From Gigantopelta aegis (lineage: Eukaryota; Mollusca; Gastropoda; Neomphalida; Peltospiridae), in NCBI RefSeq assembly GCF_016097555.1, contig NC_054706.1:60891508-60955507 (forward strand): a stretch of 64,000 bases of DNA. The letters run 5' to 3'. How positions within the stretch are numbered: the stretch's first letter is position 1; the number at the start of each line of letters is the position of its first letter. Below the pieces are notes generated by a model. It did no database searches, had not been told where the DNA came from, and saw nothing but the letters and a program-made list of their open reading frames with translations. Below, in pieces: positions 25,801 to 36,459 of this stretch. The position numbers were made by a program, and so were the translations under genes.

Positions 25801-27890
25801 CGGACTTTTGTTTTGCAATACCTAAAAATATTGAGGTGAAATTTTGTATATAGCTTTATCATGTATTGTTACTGATCAACTTTAACTTTCATGGTGATTT
25901 ACCCACTTTTCATAGATGTTTGGCCCTTGAATTTAGGTGATACAAAAAATTGTTCCATCAGGTAGGGGACGTGTATTGCATTAGCAGTACTCTCAAAATG
26001 CTTGCTTTTAAATGGGTATCACACTCCTACCATGCTTAGTTCTTTGCTGTGTTTTCAGACATGGTTGCCCTGACGAGCTACTGGCAGAATGAATACCACC
26101 ATCTGGACAAGAAGTGGTTTCCCAAGGACGCCTACCTTACGTCGTACCACTCGTTCGCACGTCTTGGGCTCAAGGCTCTCTATCAACAGTCGAAGTCGTG
26201 CGGGTTCCGTCTCATCAAGTTGCTCGAGGCCAACGTGTTCTACGAGTCGGATCATTTCCACGGTCTGCTGGTCATGCACCACGCTGAGCATGAGTCCACG
26301 GGGAAGGTTATCACCATGGAAACGCACATGCATCCGAGGCATCATTACACAGTGTTGAAACCAAAAGGAGTGATTGGTCGGATCCAGACTTTACAGGTAA
26401 GCGTTGGTAGTTTTATGCAGCTGTTAATTTTTATTTTTTTTGTGGCATTTGTGGGTTGTGGTCTTCATTTCTTCTTTTTATCTTAGGATTAATCCCAGGA
26501 ATATCAGTAGTGTATGGTGTTTACAGTTAAGAAAAAGACTCCCCAAAAATTAAAAAGCCCCCCCTTCCAAAAAGCCATTAAATAAGTGGAAAGAATTCGC
26601 AAAGCATTTGCACATCCAGCATTAGTTTTCATAATAATGAATCAGGTTTCACAGATTATTAGGGTGCTTGTTGTTCCAGCCAGTGCTTCACAACTGGTGT
26701 AACAAAGATAATGGTATGTACTGTACTGTCCTGTCCTGTCCTGTCTGTAGAATGGTGCATATAAAAGATTCCTTGCTGCTAATCAAAAAGAGTGGCATCA
26801 GCAGGTTTCCTCTTCCTTTGTCTTACGTGGTCCTTAACCATTAGTGAAATTTGAAAGTTGACGTTTTTTTTATCAGTAAATCGCAAATATAAACCATAAA
26901 AATTACTAAAAACAAAACAATAACAACTGTATGATCAACAGAATGAAAACGATTGACAGAACAAAATGTCCACAGTGATTAATGGACCTTCCTTGAAATT
27001 GTCAAAATTGAGAATGACACTCCACACACGTGTACAGGGCAACTGCATGATGCATGCGCAAACTATGAAATATGTTTCGGTGTGTTGATAAACAAACCTG
27101 AACATTCTTTACTAGGATGTCTGTTGGCTAATAGTTGATATTAATACTTCAGGTTCCCCTACTTTTTTTTGAAGAGTATATTACATTTATTAAACAAGTA
27201 AATTCTGTTATTTTACTTTTTTAGGTTGGGACTGACTTTGATCCTAAAGAACTCATCTTTCGTAACTATGCACAACTCATCGGACCTTACGACGAGATAG
27301 CGCTGCGTCACGTGTGGGGCCTTGGGCCCGAGTTTGTCGTCTCCATGGCGTGGATTGACCCTATCAATGTGGTGGCCGCGTCATACGACGTGAAAATTCC
27401 AGCGGGAAGCATCCACGTCGGGCAGCACAAACCAAACTTCAACCGTCCACTACGTCCCGGGATCTGGACAGTCAAGCTGATGTTCAACTTCGACGTTGTG
27501 GCCGAGACTTCGTTTCTGGTGACACCGCTGTCTTTCTTTCACTCGAGGTCGATATCTACGTCGGAAATCTATCGGACCCACGCGGGACCTTTCGGGATGT
27601 ATGCCACAAAGGACTTCTCTGAATTCAGAGACGTCCTTCAGGTGAAGCAAAACGCAGAGCTCGAGAAACAGGCGATGATAAATATGAAGAAAGTGGGCAA
27701 GGATTTGGAGAACTGGATCGACAGTCTAGTGCCTTATTTCTGGCAGGTGCAGAGATCTTGCTCCGTCGAGGATATGACCAACATGTGCGATGAACTGCAA
27801 CAGTGCCGCAAGACCTCGTGGAGTTCAAGGTCGCCCGATCCAAAGTCGGAACTGTCGGCAATAGGTTCTAAGCGAGTCTGGGCTAGATAA
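16809..27890 (+). CDS. XYLT: Peptide O-xylosyltransferase, WSC-containing (3' ten exons)
   Basis: Transfers xylose from UDP-xylose to serine of proteoglycan cores, the first step of glycosaminoglycan synthesis; a Golgi type II membrane enzyme (GT14 family). Exons by splice sites and phase: 16809-16934, 17979-18146, 19709-19878, 20257-20459, 22114-22194, 23171-23387, 23923-24099, 25159-25264, 26059-26396, 27225-27890 with stop TAA. The joins stay in frame for about 749 residues. Exons 1-2 encode a WSC domain with eight cysteines ([26 protein letters not shown]). Then come the GT14 catalytic motifs [53 protein letters not shown] (the Glu aligns with the human catalytic base), [19 protein letters not shown] and a final [12 protein letters not shown]. 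Drosophila and nematode enzymes also carry WSC; the human ones do not. The first exon opens in phase 1, so upstream exons with the membrane anchor are missing here; I did not find them. Exon 2 could instead end at 18137, removing three residues. Confidence 0.95.
17029..17389. mobile_element. TTAA-flanked MITE, family 1
   Basis: TTAA at both ends; terminal inverted repeat AGTGACAGACCCTAG / CTAGGGTCTGTGACT. In the first xylosyltransferase intron. Related copies at 20499 and 30891. Confidence 0.8.
17535..17629 (+). mobile_element. SINE fragment, tail 2
   Basis: Only the 3' part: CAAATGTTTGACATCCAATC to ATGTCATTTAAACAAAA. Confidence 0.7.
17705..17829. mobile_element. Short MITE-like element
   Basis: TGCAGTGGTGTAGC at left against ATACGCCACTGCA at right. 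About 125 bp, no coding. Confidence 0.5.
18160..18877. other. Intron sequence with a diverged repeat
   Basis: AGTTGCCCAACTT occurs at about 18188 and 18354, probably the ends of a decayed small element. The rest is plain intron. Confidence 0.4.
18890..19222 (+). mobile_element. SINE, head A, tail 1, with target duplication
   Basis: Complete, from GGGGCAAGACATAGCCCAAT to the CTTCCTTCC end. The 12-bp duplication CTGTGACAGTCA is at 18878-18889 and 19223-19234. In a xylosyltransferase intron. Confidence 0.92.
20042..20077 (+). mobile_element. SINE tail 2 fragment
   Basis: Only GATGCTCTAGTGGTGTCATT and AAACAAAATAAAC remain. Confidence 0.55.
20499..21402. mobile_element. TTAA-type MITE, family 1, long form
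   Basis: Left end TTAAAGGTGCAGACCCTAG, right end GAGTCTGTCACTTTA; about 900 bp, the other copies being about 370. The right TTAA has decayed. In an intron of the xylosyltransferase gene. Confidence 0.6.
22218..22545. repeat. Deleted copy of the 25509 repeat, interrupted by a MITE
   Basis: Left piece GGCACTATAGGTTTCATC and right piece GGGATGTGTATTGCTTTAGC match the ends of 25509-26011; the CAGGGCTAG element at 22270-22462 lies between them. Confidence 0.5.
22270..22462. mobile_element. MITE-like element (CAGGGCTAG ends)
   Basis: CAGGGCTAGTTCTG at left and CAGCTAGCCCTG at right are inverted; the interior (TTGGCGAAATA) recurs at 31915-32089. Confidence 0.6.
22590..22874. repeat. 53-bp tandem repeat, five units
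   Basis: Unit built on TTCATAGAAAATAGTGCTTA with AATAGTGATTTTTGACACAA. In a xylosyltransferase intron. Confidence 0.85.
23500..23650. mobile_element. Short MITE-like element (GTGTTCAACAA ends)
   Basis: GTGTTCAACAA at left and TTGTTGAACAC at right, with CACTAGCC motifs inside; similar CACTAGCC sequence follows the minisatellite at 8040. Confidence 0.5.
23717..23898. mobile_element. Tc1/pogo-like MITE
   Basis: CAGTAGAATCTCGTTG at left and a decayed inverse GATTCAACTG at right, flanked by TA on both sides. It ends only 25 bases before a xylosyltransferase exon, so its right flank overlaps that intron's branch and pyrimidine region. Confidence 0.5.
24445..24932. repeat. Hairpin element A (CGAG-punctuated) with CRE-like site
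   Basis: Arms at 24445-24594 pair over about 65 bases around GAGGCTTGCCGAG. At 24485 and 24549 both arms read CGAG on the plus strand, so the stem has a bubble there. TGACGTCA is at 24886-24893, and CTCCCATCC / GGATGGGAG form an outer inverted pair. In a xylosyltransferase intron. Confidence 0.75.
25455..25507. mobile_element. Fragment of the 8962 MITE family
   Basis: GCCAGAAAGAAATTTTTGGG followed by TATGGCGCTATG matches, inverted, the right part of the element at 8962-9189. Confidence 0.5.
25509..26011. repeat. Unclassified dispersed repeat
   Basis: Begins GGGACTATAGGTTTCATC with CTGTCCGTCTGTCC runs and ends ACGTGTATTGCATTAGCAGT then ACTCTCAAAATGCTTG. Both ends recur at 22218-22260 and 22495-22545. 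No frame or inverted ends seen. Confidence 0.55.
26670..26842 (+). mobile_element. SINE core fragment
   Basis: GTTCCAGCCAGTGC to GTGGTCCTTAACCAT, with the core GTGCATATAAAAGATTCC; a CTGTC slippage run is inside. Confidence 0.75.
26850..27180. mobile_element. One-ended copy of the 59383 element
   Basis: Ends at 27180 with CTTTTTTTTGAAGAGTATA and matches 59740-60040 in reverse; its other end abuts a SINE fragment. In the last xylosyltransferase intron. Confidence 0.65.
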
Positions 27891-28031
27891 CGTAGGCTGT
27901 AATGTAGGCTCATTGTGGTTTTGGGGAATATTTGAGTTGGAAAAAAAAAGTGGCAGTTAATACTGATTGATTACTTCTTGGTGCTAATTTTCTGGCTTCT
28001 TTCATATTTTCTGAATGTTGTATGGTTTATA

Positions 28032-28290
28032 TATACTGAACAGCAAAAGAAATGTGAACATTCTTTCCTTTTTTTATAGATTTTTTTTTTTTTTTTCAAG
28101 TTTGCCTGACCTCAAACAATTGGCATTTTCTCTCTATGATAGTAGACTGTTCCGAACATCCCAACAACCAATGGGATGGCTTAAAATCTTCCAATGAGTC
28201 CTCTACTTCATGTTTCAGTCACGTGACTGAATATTCGTTCTTTCTCCTTCACTCATACAGTCTGGACATCTTTTCTTTTGCTGTTGTATA
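28032..28290. mobile_element. Mariner-like MITE
   Basis: TATACTGAACAGCAAAAGAA at left and TTCTTTTGCTGTTGTATA at right are inverted, with TA at the ends. Lies just after the xylosyltransferase coding end, so may be in its 3' untranslated region. Confidence 0.6.
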
Positions 28291-28415
28291 ATCTAATCTA
28301 TCTATCATGGTTTTGCTATTGGTTTTAGTTGAGTGTAGTTAATTTGAATCACATTGGTTTTTGATCTTATTGAAATTATGAATGTCTTGTGAACCTTTTA
28401 GGTCCATTTTGTCAG

Positions 28416-28658
28416 TCTATTTACCAAAGTAATTTTTTGTTTATCATCCAAAAATATAGACATTAAAATATTTTAGCTTCTTTTGATGTTCAACAAGCAC
28501 GTGTATCTGTTGACTAACAACAATATAGACAGTTAAAGCTCTATTTATCAAATTAATTTTTATCATCCAAAAATATAGATATTAAAATATTTTAACTTCT
28601 TTTGTTGTTCAACATTCACGTGTATCTGATGATTAACAACAACATAGACAGTTAAAGC
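28416..28658. repeat. Two-copy tandem duplication, about 120 bp
   Basis: TTATCATCCAAAAATATAGA through CATAGACAGTTAAAGCT occurs twice in a row with about 10% differences. Confidence 0.8.
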
Positions 28659-29020
28659 TACTTGGTCCTTGTAGAAAACTGTGTGGCATTTCTGTCTAAG
28701 ATATAGTTTCTTGCTGGACTTATACTGAGCACCAAAACAAATGTTTTTAAAATAACAATTTCAGTTTTTATTTTAGTGAATACATTATCCGGGTTCAATC
28801 TGGACTAAAAAATAATTGCACCAATTTGACAAATTTTATTTGAAAATATGTCTTTGTCAAACTCAGTGAAGACCCTGTAAAATATAATATTTAATACTAC
28901 AGACAAACAGTAACTGCAGTTAGCTTATAATAAATGTATTAGAAAATATAATACGTAATTCAATATTACGTACATGTTCATATTAGTTAATGACAGGTTG
29001 ATTCAATTGTGTTATACATA

Positions 29021-29461
29021 GAGGATACTCCCCAAGTGTCTTGTGATATCATAATTTATCAGCACAAGTTGATAAAAGTATGAAATCCGAGGCTTAATTG
29101 CCAAAAGGATTTTTATACTTTTACAACGAGTGCTGATAAATTATGATATCACAAGACACGAGGGGGGTATTCTTTTTATCATCCATTATCATTCTTTTCA
29201 TTTGCGACAGTTGTAAACAATGTCAGTAATGTGGGTTGAATGTCACTATATTTGGCAGCGGTAGACTCGTTAACTAGCAGAACGGCAGTGGCGTGACGTC
29301 ACTAATGATAGGTTTAGCGCTGAAACAAACACAGTGAGGTAACAAAATATTGTCTTGTGATTACAATTTGACCAATCAAGATTATAAGAAGCGATATCGC
29401 AGGAGATATCACAAATTATAGTGCCAGCGATATCTCCTACAAAAGCCTTTAATGAATGATA
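29021..29461. repeat. Hairpin element B with CRE and CCAAT sites
   Basis: Arms at 29021-29172 around GAGGCTTAATTGCC. Right-arm CGAG at 29127 and 29159 faces CAAG at 29065 and 29033, the CpG-decay form of CGAG. TGACGTCA at 29294-29301, ACCAATCA at 29371-29378, outer pair ATTATCATTC / GAATGATAAT. Confidence 0.75.
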
Positions 29462-29531
29462 ATAGTATTTTAAACATCAAAGACCGTTCTGATTTTGTGC
29501 TTATAACCCTTTTATCATCTTGACACTATGT

Positions 29532-30140
29532 AAGGGGACAAGATATAGGTCAGTCAGGAGCATACTCACCTCAGGTGCTCGTGTCTTAGGAGCCGCTTGG
29601 TGGATCCATTTTCTGATTGCACTTTTGTCCAGGCCCAACCAGTGCACCATGACTGATAAATCAAAGGCTGTGGTATGTGCTGTGCTGTCTGTTGGAAAGT
29701 GCATATAAAAGAACCCTTGCTGCTAATGGAGAAATGTAGAGGATTTCCTCTGATGACCTTCATGTCAGTGAGGGGACGGGACGTAGCCCAGTGGTAAAGC
29801 GCTCGCTCAATGTGCGGTCGGTCTGGGATCGATCCCCATCGGTGGGCCCAGCCAGTGCTCTACGACTGGTATATCAAAGGCTGTGGTATGTACCTCCCTG
29901 TCTGTGGGATGGTGCAGATAAAAGATCCCTTGCTGCTAATCGAAAAGAGTAGCCCATGAAGTGGCGACAGCAGGTTTCCTCTCTTAATATGTCTGATGCC
30001 ATATAACCATAAATAAAATGTGTTGAGTGCGTCGTTAAATAAAACATTTCTACATGTCAGTGTTATGAAATGTCTGACATGCAATAGCTAATGATTAATA
30101 AATTAATATGCACGAGTGGTGGTGTTAAATAAAACAAAAG
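29532..30140 (+). mobile_element. SINE, head B type, tail 2, split by another SINE
   Basis: Outer parts 29532-29770 and 30053-30140; the second SINE (29771-30050) lies inside with a CATGTCAGTG duplication. Confidence 0.85.
29771..30050 (+). mobile_element. SINE, head A, tail 1, nested
   Basis: From GGGACGGGACGTAGCCCAGT to CGTCGTTAAATAAAACATTT. Target duplication CATGTCAGTG at 29761-29770 and 30053-30062. Confidence 0.9.
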
Positions 30141-30433
30141 TTAAATGTCAAAGCTCTGTTTTTGTAACTGGTCTTTAACAACAAAATTTAATTCTTAATA
30201 ATCAAAAATCTATAATTGGTAATATGCTCTAAAAGATATACATGTAGCTGACTTGTTTTATTATTAACATTCAACATCAGTTATTGTTCATCTAGGTTTA
30301 AAAAACATAAATTCTAAGTAGCCTTTTTTTATCAATTATTGTGTGAAATATTTTTAGACTATTTTGAATATCAAACTGTGATGGTGATAATAGCTGTTAT
30401 CAGCAAGAGACTAAATGTATTATGTGTTTGTAT

Positions 30434-30436
30434 ATC

Positions 30437-30473
<37 letters not shown>
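30434..30473. repeat. (GT)n microsatellite
   Basis: About 20 GT units in the intergenic region. Confidence 0.9.
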
Positions 30474-30475
<2 letters not shown>

Positions 30476-30890
30476 ACATGTATTGTGCATACATGTATGT
30501 ACATGTATGTGCTTAAAATATGTTTATTTTAAGAAGGATGAGTTTGTCATGCCAGAGTTGACTTTGTATATTTACACTGTTGTGTTCAGGTCTGTTTTTG
30601 AGAGAAATTTTAAGTTTTGGCTTAACCAAACTTGATACACAATCACACCATGGGTGAAGAATTTGTGACTGCATGTGAAAAAACTGGAGTACAGACGTGA
30701 GGAAAATGACAAAATAATTTGGGAATAATTTGATAGATATGGGACATAATAGTACAAAGTGTAATGATATGGCTCAAAGATATAATTATAATGTGATGAC
30801 TGGAATCTTGAACCAGTAATGATGTTGAGAGTTTTCTTTGGTTTTGAAATGGTCATAGTGTAAATAATTCTATGATGGTATTTCAGGCAG

Positions 30891-31268
30891 TTAAAGGGAC
30901 AGACCCTAGTTTTTAAACACTACAGCATATTTTTTACTACTAAGAGCCATTTATGATCACTGAAATCAAACATTACTTATATTGTATTCTTTAGATTATT
31001 AATTTCCATAGAACCCAAGTGATTCTGGTCATCCTGGTGTTTCTAATACCAAAAAATGCATTTTTCATATTTTTAAAAACGCACATGCGTCAGAAGTAGT
31101 GGTTTATTAATTCAAGTTCTAGTCTATTTTTAAGGATATTTCCTGTTTTAATATCACAGACTCTTCTTTCACTCTGTTGTAATTTTATCCAAATGAGTTA
31201 CAGGTTTGTAAATTAACAAAACGTAGTGTCCATTTGTTACGGGTTAAAACTAGGGTTTGCACCTTTAA
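30891..31268. mobile_element. TTAA-flanked MITE, family 1
   Basis: TTAAAGGGACAGACCCTAG at left, AGGGTTTGCACCTTTAA at right; the interior aligns with 17029-17389. Confidence 0.8.
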
Positions 31269-31914
31269 AATGTAGCCAAACTATCATTTCATCATTAAAT
31301 TAAAACAAACCGAAGACAACTAACAGAAACATATTTTGCTGTTGATGTAATGTAGTTAATTTGTTCAAGATGTTAACATCTCCAACAAGCAGATGCCCAG
31401 ACATGTTCCATATTGGAATACTACATGATTCATATTAGTTGATCTCATGTTGCATCTGTACTTGTTTTTTCAGGTGTGGTCACATAATTATTACTAGTCA
31501 CGTGCATGCATGTATGACAGAATTAACTTTGTGTGTTTGTTGTCGGGTTTTTGTTGTTGGTTTTTTTGTGCCTTTAATTGTATTTAAGTCAATTAAGTTC
31601 TTGCATTTAATTTTGTTTTTCAGAAACCATTAGTGCTAGCTCAACTTTATTTCCTCAACACCACACCAACACAATGGGTCAATGAACACAACTAGTCAAA
31701 AGTTCAAGTTCAGGTGATATTTTGTACAGTGGCACACTAAAATCATGATCAAAATTATACCAGGTTTTTTCTTTCTTTTTTTGTTTTGTTTTGTTTTGTT
31801 TTATTTATTTTTAATTTTGTTTTTACTTATTATATATGATTCAAGAAACCCTTTGGAATAAAATTTGAAAACTGTATTGACATTATTGTAACCTGTTGCT
31901 ATATACAAACAACA

Positions 31915-32089
31915 GCAAGGCTATCTCTGGCACACACAAAATTCAGCAAGTCAAATTTAAGAAAAACATTTGGCGAAATACTTTTATGTAATAAGTGATA
32001 TTTTGTTAGAAGATAACTAGGTTTCTGTAAATTGATTAAGTTCAAGAGATAAGTTGGCAACATCATCTGCTCACCCTGAGCTAGTCCTG
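31915..32089. mobile_element. Decayed copy of the CAGGGCTAG element
   Basis: Shares TTTGGCGAAATA, AAGTTGGCAACAT and a terminal GAGCTAGTCCTG with 22270-22462. Confidence 0.5.
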
Positions 32090-32169
32090 AACAGGCAAGA
32101 TATAAAATATCAAAACTTAAAATCGTCTATAAGACTAAAAGGGACCATATTACATGTCACAACAACTAT

Positions 32170-32245
32170 TAAGGCACTTTGTGGCTGGTATTTGAAAGCA
32201 TGTGGCATGTGCCGTGTTGTCTGTGAAAAACTGCATATACAATAC
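32170..32245 (+). mobile_element. Decayed SINE core
   Basis: GGCATGTGCCGTGTTGTCTG and CTGCATATACAATA recall the SINE core. Confidence 0.4.
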
Positions 32246-32706
32246 GTGTTACATTCTTGATCATGTGTCACAGTAACCTTTTTGGGGGGATTGTTTTGTT
32301 ACATGTAATGTGTGCCACTGCCACCAGTGTCAAATTATGGTCAAGATTTTTAAAAATTGTTTCTCTTTATTTTTAACGTTTTATCTGTCCTATGGCAAAT
32401 ATCAGTCTGCTGTTTTTATACTACAATTAATAATGCAGACTAAATTAAATCATATCATGTATTATTTTGAAATATTTTATTATTAGTCTCTGCATTTGTC
32501 CAAAAACTGAAGTTAGTGTGAACCACATTGACATATATACATGGGATTTCTCGAAGCTAACATGCATGTGTGTGTATCAAACAAAAATGCAGCACAAATT
32601 CTTTGTTGAACAAATGACAGAACAAATCAAGAAAGCAAAGACCTTTCAGGTGAACATGGCTTTCAAATAACTTTCATATCTCGACTTTGCAAGCAACATA
32701 TCTGTA

Positions 32707-32737
<31 letters not shown>

Positions 32738-32828
32738 TTGATGTATGAATATTTATATATTGTATGTATGTCGAGGTTGACTGTTACATACATAGATCTA
32801 TTATCTATGTATGTATGTATGTATGTAT
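32707..32828. repeat. (TATG)n microsatellite, two blocks
   Basis: TATG units at both ends of a short AT-rich spacer. Confidence 0.9.
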
Positions 32829-33320
32829 CTATATATATTTACTTCACCCTTAATGCATATGTGTCCCCTTAAAAGCTACATAAAGAAGCAAAATAATGGA
32901 CTACATGTACTCTCAATTTTGCAAAAAGTGGACATAAGCCGTTCTTGACTATTGTCCACCATTTTTAGCTGATCACAATATCAAGGTTTGGTTGTAAAAC
33001 TTTCTTTTAAACAAGTAAATGACCGTACGCAGACATAATATTTTGTCTATATGTATTTGAAACTGAAAAAAGGGGGAGGCAGGTGAGGGTGAACCTTCAA
33101 GTGCATTTTTATTATCCCAAAAACACATTCGATTCACGTTAAGCAAAATATTGTTTGTTAGTATATCCTACTGACTATTTTGTTTTCTTTATTTTTCTTT
33201 TCTTCTTTACTGATGTATAGAAATGTGTTTTAAATGGTGATATCCATTTTAAAATGGTATATTCACTTCCACTATAATCTTTAAATAGAAGAAACATACC
33301 ATTTTATTACAGCTGTAATT

Positions 33321-33407
33321 GTATTTAATCTTTTTATTAATGAAATACACAATGTATTACATTCTGGAAGAGTGAGATATAGTGCCTTTAAGGATGGTCA
33401 TGGCTAA
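33321..33407 (+). pseudogene. Possible short RT remnant
   Basis: The reading VFNLFINEIHNVLHSGRVRYSAF resembles the LF.LFIND segment before the catalytic YADD box of LINE reverse transcriptases, but only about 25 residues match and the box is absent. Weak call. Confidence 0.25.
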
Positions 33408-34384
33408 ATTAAAATACATGTAGTTCGTCAATACACTTGAATGGTAGTCCTCTTTTGACAGTGCAGGAGGGATGAAATATCCAGTTAAGGGTCTCCTTGG
33501 GAGTGGCTGTCCTATAGAAGAGGCACTAGATAGATATTCATGGAATCAAACACTATTTTGTCAAATATCCATTCGACTCTGCATTGGACAGAGATACGGC
33601 CTTGGTCATGTGTTCCAGTTTTGTCCTTCAGATTATAAGGGTCTCCAAAGAGAAAGGAATTGACAGTATTTTAAAATTAACAAATAAATGTCTGAAAACT
33701 TAATGTCCTCTGGATCTGTTCATAATGGGCAATGCTGATATACATTGTATATGGGATAGAAATTAAAGATGTGGCATACATGTATGTGCAATAAATGTGG
33801 TTTCTTATCCATAATGATTGTTCTGTATATATTATACAAACTATAATACATTTGTTAACTGAGTGCCAGCTTTGCCACTTATCTCAGATTTAACATTGAT
33901 ATTCCAAATCAACAAATTTGTACGAACGAATTGGACTGGATCTCTACCAGAAAGCATTGCCAATAAAACTAAATTTGTGATAGTAAAGTACTAACGTAGG
34001 TCGGCATATTGAAAAACTCAGTAGGAGTATTTCAGTATTTTATTACAATTACATGTACATGTTGTAGACCACAGAAAAAAAATTAAAAAGCAAAATTGAG
34101 CCCAACAAGAAATTTTGCTTTATATTGCTTACTGATAATTTTAATTTTGAGAATTCAATGTCTTGGTAACCAGTTTATAATTGCAATTGCATGTCCTGAT
34201 ATGCATTGATGTATGTATAATGACTAGTCAATGTGTTTTTAACAAAAATAAATGTGTCAGTTTAATATTTCAATTTTTGCAATGTTTTAATGGTTTCAAA
34301 TGTGCAATTTTTAAGAAGAAAGTCTCCAAATAATTTGGATCTTTTAATTTCTCTATAAAAACATTTATTTGTTCACATTTACCA

Positions 34385-34460
34385 CATTTTGACACCCAAT
34401 AGCCGATTTATTTTTCGTGCTGGGGTGTCGTTAAACATTCATTCATTCATTCTATAAAAA
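34385..34460 (+). mobile_element. SINE fragment, tail 3
   Basis: CACCCAATAGCCGATTTATT to GGGGTGTCGTTAAACATTCA with a CATT repeat end. Confidence 0.7.
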
Positions 34461-35235
34461 CATCCGACTAAATGCTCTTCTCTGTTCCTCTCTGAACTAA
34501 AACTGTTTTTGTACAGCAGTGGTTATATGCAGAAAGATAAAATGTTCTCTTATTTTGTTCAGATGTTGCTTTGTGCCATATTTCATCCAAACTATATGTG
34601 CAATATATTATGTATCTAGATCAATAGCAGTACCGATTTGTGAAATCCTAAAGTCTCTGCAACTTGTCTTATTCAGAAATGTCATTGTCTTTGTGCTAAG
34701 TGTATGTGCCAACTTCATTTGTGGTGTGTAATGATGTCCTCGGCCCCTGCATAAAAAACTTTTAAAGTTAAGTCATTTTGTATGGTGTTGCCATGATGTT
34801 AAAGTCCCCAGACTGTGCAAGCTAAGTCCTGAATCCATACCTGTGATGTCACACTATTGTTCTAGGTGTAGATTATTTTTTAAGAATCAGTACTTGTATA
34901 TTGTAAACAAGTACAACGCTTTAGCCCATGAGGCCAAATATCTGCATCATCGATGTAATTTAATCCTTATACACATATTAGTGAAAGTAATGTATTCTGG
35001 CAGAACACAGCAAAGATTGTTGGAAACTAAATCGGAAATAAGAGATTACATGATTAGCCACTGTTGATGATTTACTGCCCAAATCATTCAGGTTAGGTCC
35101 GAAAGAATCCTATCATTTTGGGGGTTTTGTTTTGTAAATATTCTTTGCTATTTTAACCAATATTTTCATTGAGAAATATAAAATAGAAGTTAATTTAGCA
35201 GTCACATAATTTCTTTTAATGAATAATGAATTAAG

Positions 35236-35343
35236 TTGGAGAATGTACTAGGAAGTGTAGATTCATGAAAAATAATTAACTTGTTCCTATGGGGCTTGTG
35301 AATCGTTTTTCATGAATGTACACCTCCTCGTACATTCTCCACT
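35236..35343. repeat. Hairpin F
   Basis: GGAGAATGTACTAGGAAGTG pairs with the right arm ending CTCGTACATTCTCC around an AT-rich loop. No TGACGTCA nearby, so its link to the other hairpins is uncertain. Confidence 0.55.
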
Positions 35344-35367
35344 ACAGATTTTATGAGTCTTGAGAGC

Positions 35368-35572
35368 ACAACAGCTGATTTCACTGTGCAGATGTACAGA
35401 TGACAGAAATGATATTAATTTAATGATAAACGTACATGACAACAGCTGATTTTACTGTACAGGTGACACAAATGATATTAATTTAATGATAAACATACAT
35501 GACAACGGCTAATTTCACTGTACAGATGTACAGGTGTCACAAATGATATTAATTTAATGATAAACATACATG
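35368..35572. repeat. Three-copy tandem repeat, about 70 bp
   Basis: GACAACAGCTGATTTCACTG followed by AATGATATTAATTTAATGAT, three times. Confidence 0.85.
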
Positions 35573-35790
35573 AAACAATGAAAACTAGACTACAAGGAGA
35601 ATGTGGCCTTTAGTTTAAAAGCGTGTGTAATTAATAAAGAGCTAAATTATATCAATATGTATGCAAGATTGATAGTTCAGAAGTGCCTTTTTATAGGCAT
35701 GACCATCGTGTACTCGGTGTTCATTTATAATAGGTTCAATCAATACAGATTTTCATACATTAGTCCCATCAGATGTACGTTGTTATTAAT

Positions 35791-35858
35791 AAAGGGACAT
35801 TCTTGAGTTTGCTGCATTTTTAAAGATGTCATTGACTAACAGACATTTCACATATATG

Positions 35859-35889
<31 letters not shown>

Positions 35890-36102
35890 TTGGTGTTTTT
35901 TTGTGGGTTTTTTGCATAAAATATTAGTGTCTATATATTAAACGTGTTTCTGATTGTCCTAATATTTGAACTAGGATAAATTTCATTTTATTTCCAAAAA
36001 AATTCTAAACAAGAAAATATATTTAATATGTAAGTTTAATTGTAGAAATTTTATATTAGTCAGAAACATCTTACATTGCAGCAGTCTCAGGAATGTCCCT
36101 TA
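35791..36102. mobile_element. MITE, family 2 (AGGGACATTCC ends)
   Basis: Left AAAGGGACATTCTTGAGTTT and right CTCAGGAATGTCCCTTAA; aligns with 47052 and 51440. A (TA)n run sits inside. Confidence 0.75.
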
Positions 36103-36311
36103 ATCCTACATTGTTGCCATAATATACAACATCAAAAATAGTACACCAAAACATTGTAGTTTTGAACTGAATATGCATGACAAACGGTGTAATATTTTAG
36201 TATTTTACATACATGTGATTATTTTACTGTAAATATTTTTTTTAGTTTTTATGAATATGTAATTAAAAACAAAGTTTCAATTGACAGGAAAGGATTTATT
36301 ATTTTTAATAC

Positions 36312-36458
36312 AGGGCCGTAGCTAGGATTTGTTTTGGGAGAGGCAACTGAGTGGTTAATACTAATAGTCTAAAACTCCTTAAATGGTTAAGAAGAGAATT
36401 TTCTTTAAGTTTCTATAATTCTTTCAGGATTCTCTCCCCCCGCTAGCTACGGTCCCTT
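36312..36458. mobile_element. Short MITE-like element
   Basis: AGGGCCGTAGCTAGG at left against CGCTAGCTACGGTCCCT at right. Confidence 0.55.
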
Positions 36459-36459
36459 T

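Larger units (their letters stand above)
31269..34384. other. Intergenic sequence between the two genes
   Basis: AT-rich; apart from the listed microsatellite, MITE remnant and RT-like scrap I see no gene. The 63-residue frame at 33472 has no recognisable feature. Confidence 0.5.

Noticed and set aside
33472-33663. 63-residue frame
   Set aside because: No recognisable motif or repeat of the frame elsewhere; length is within chance.
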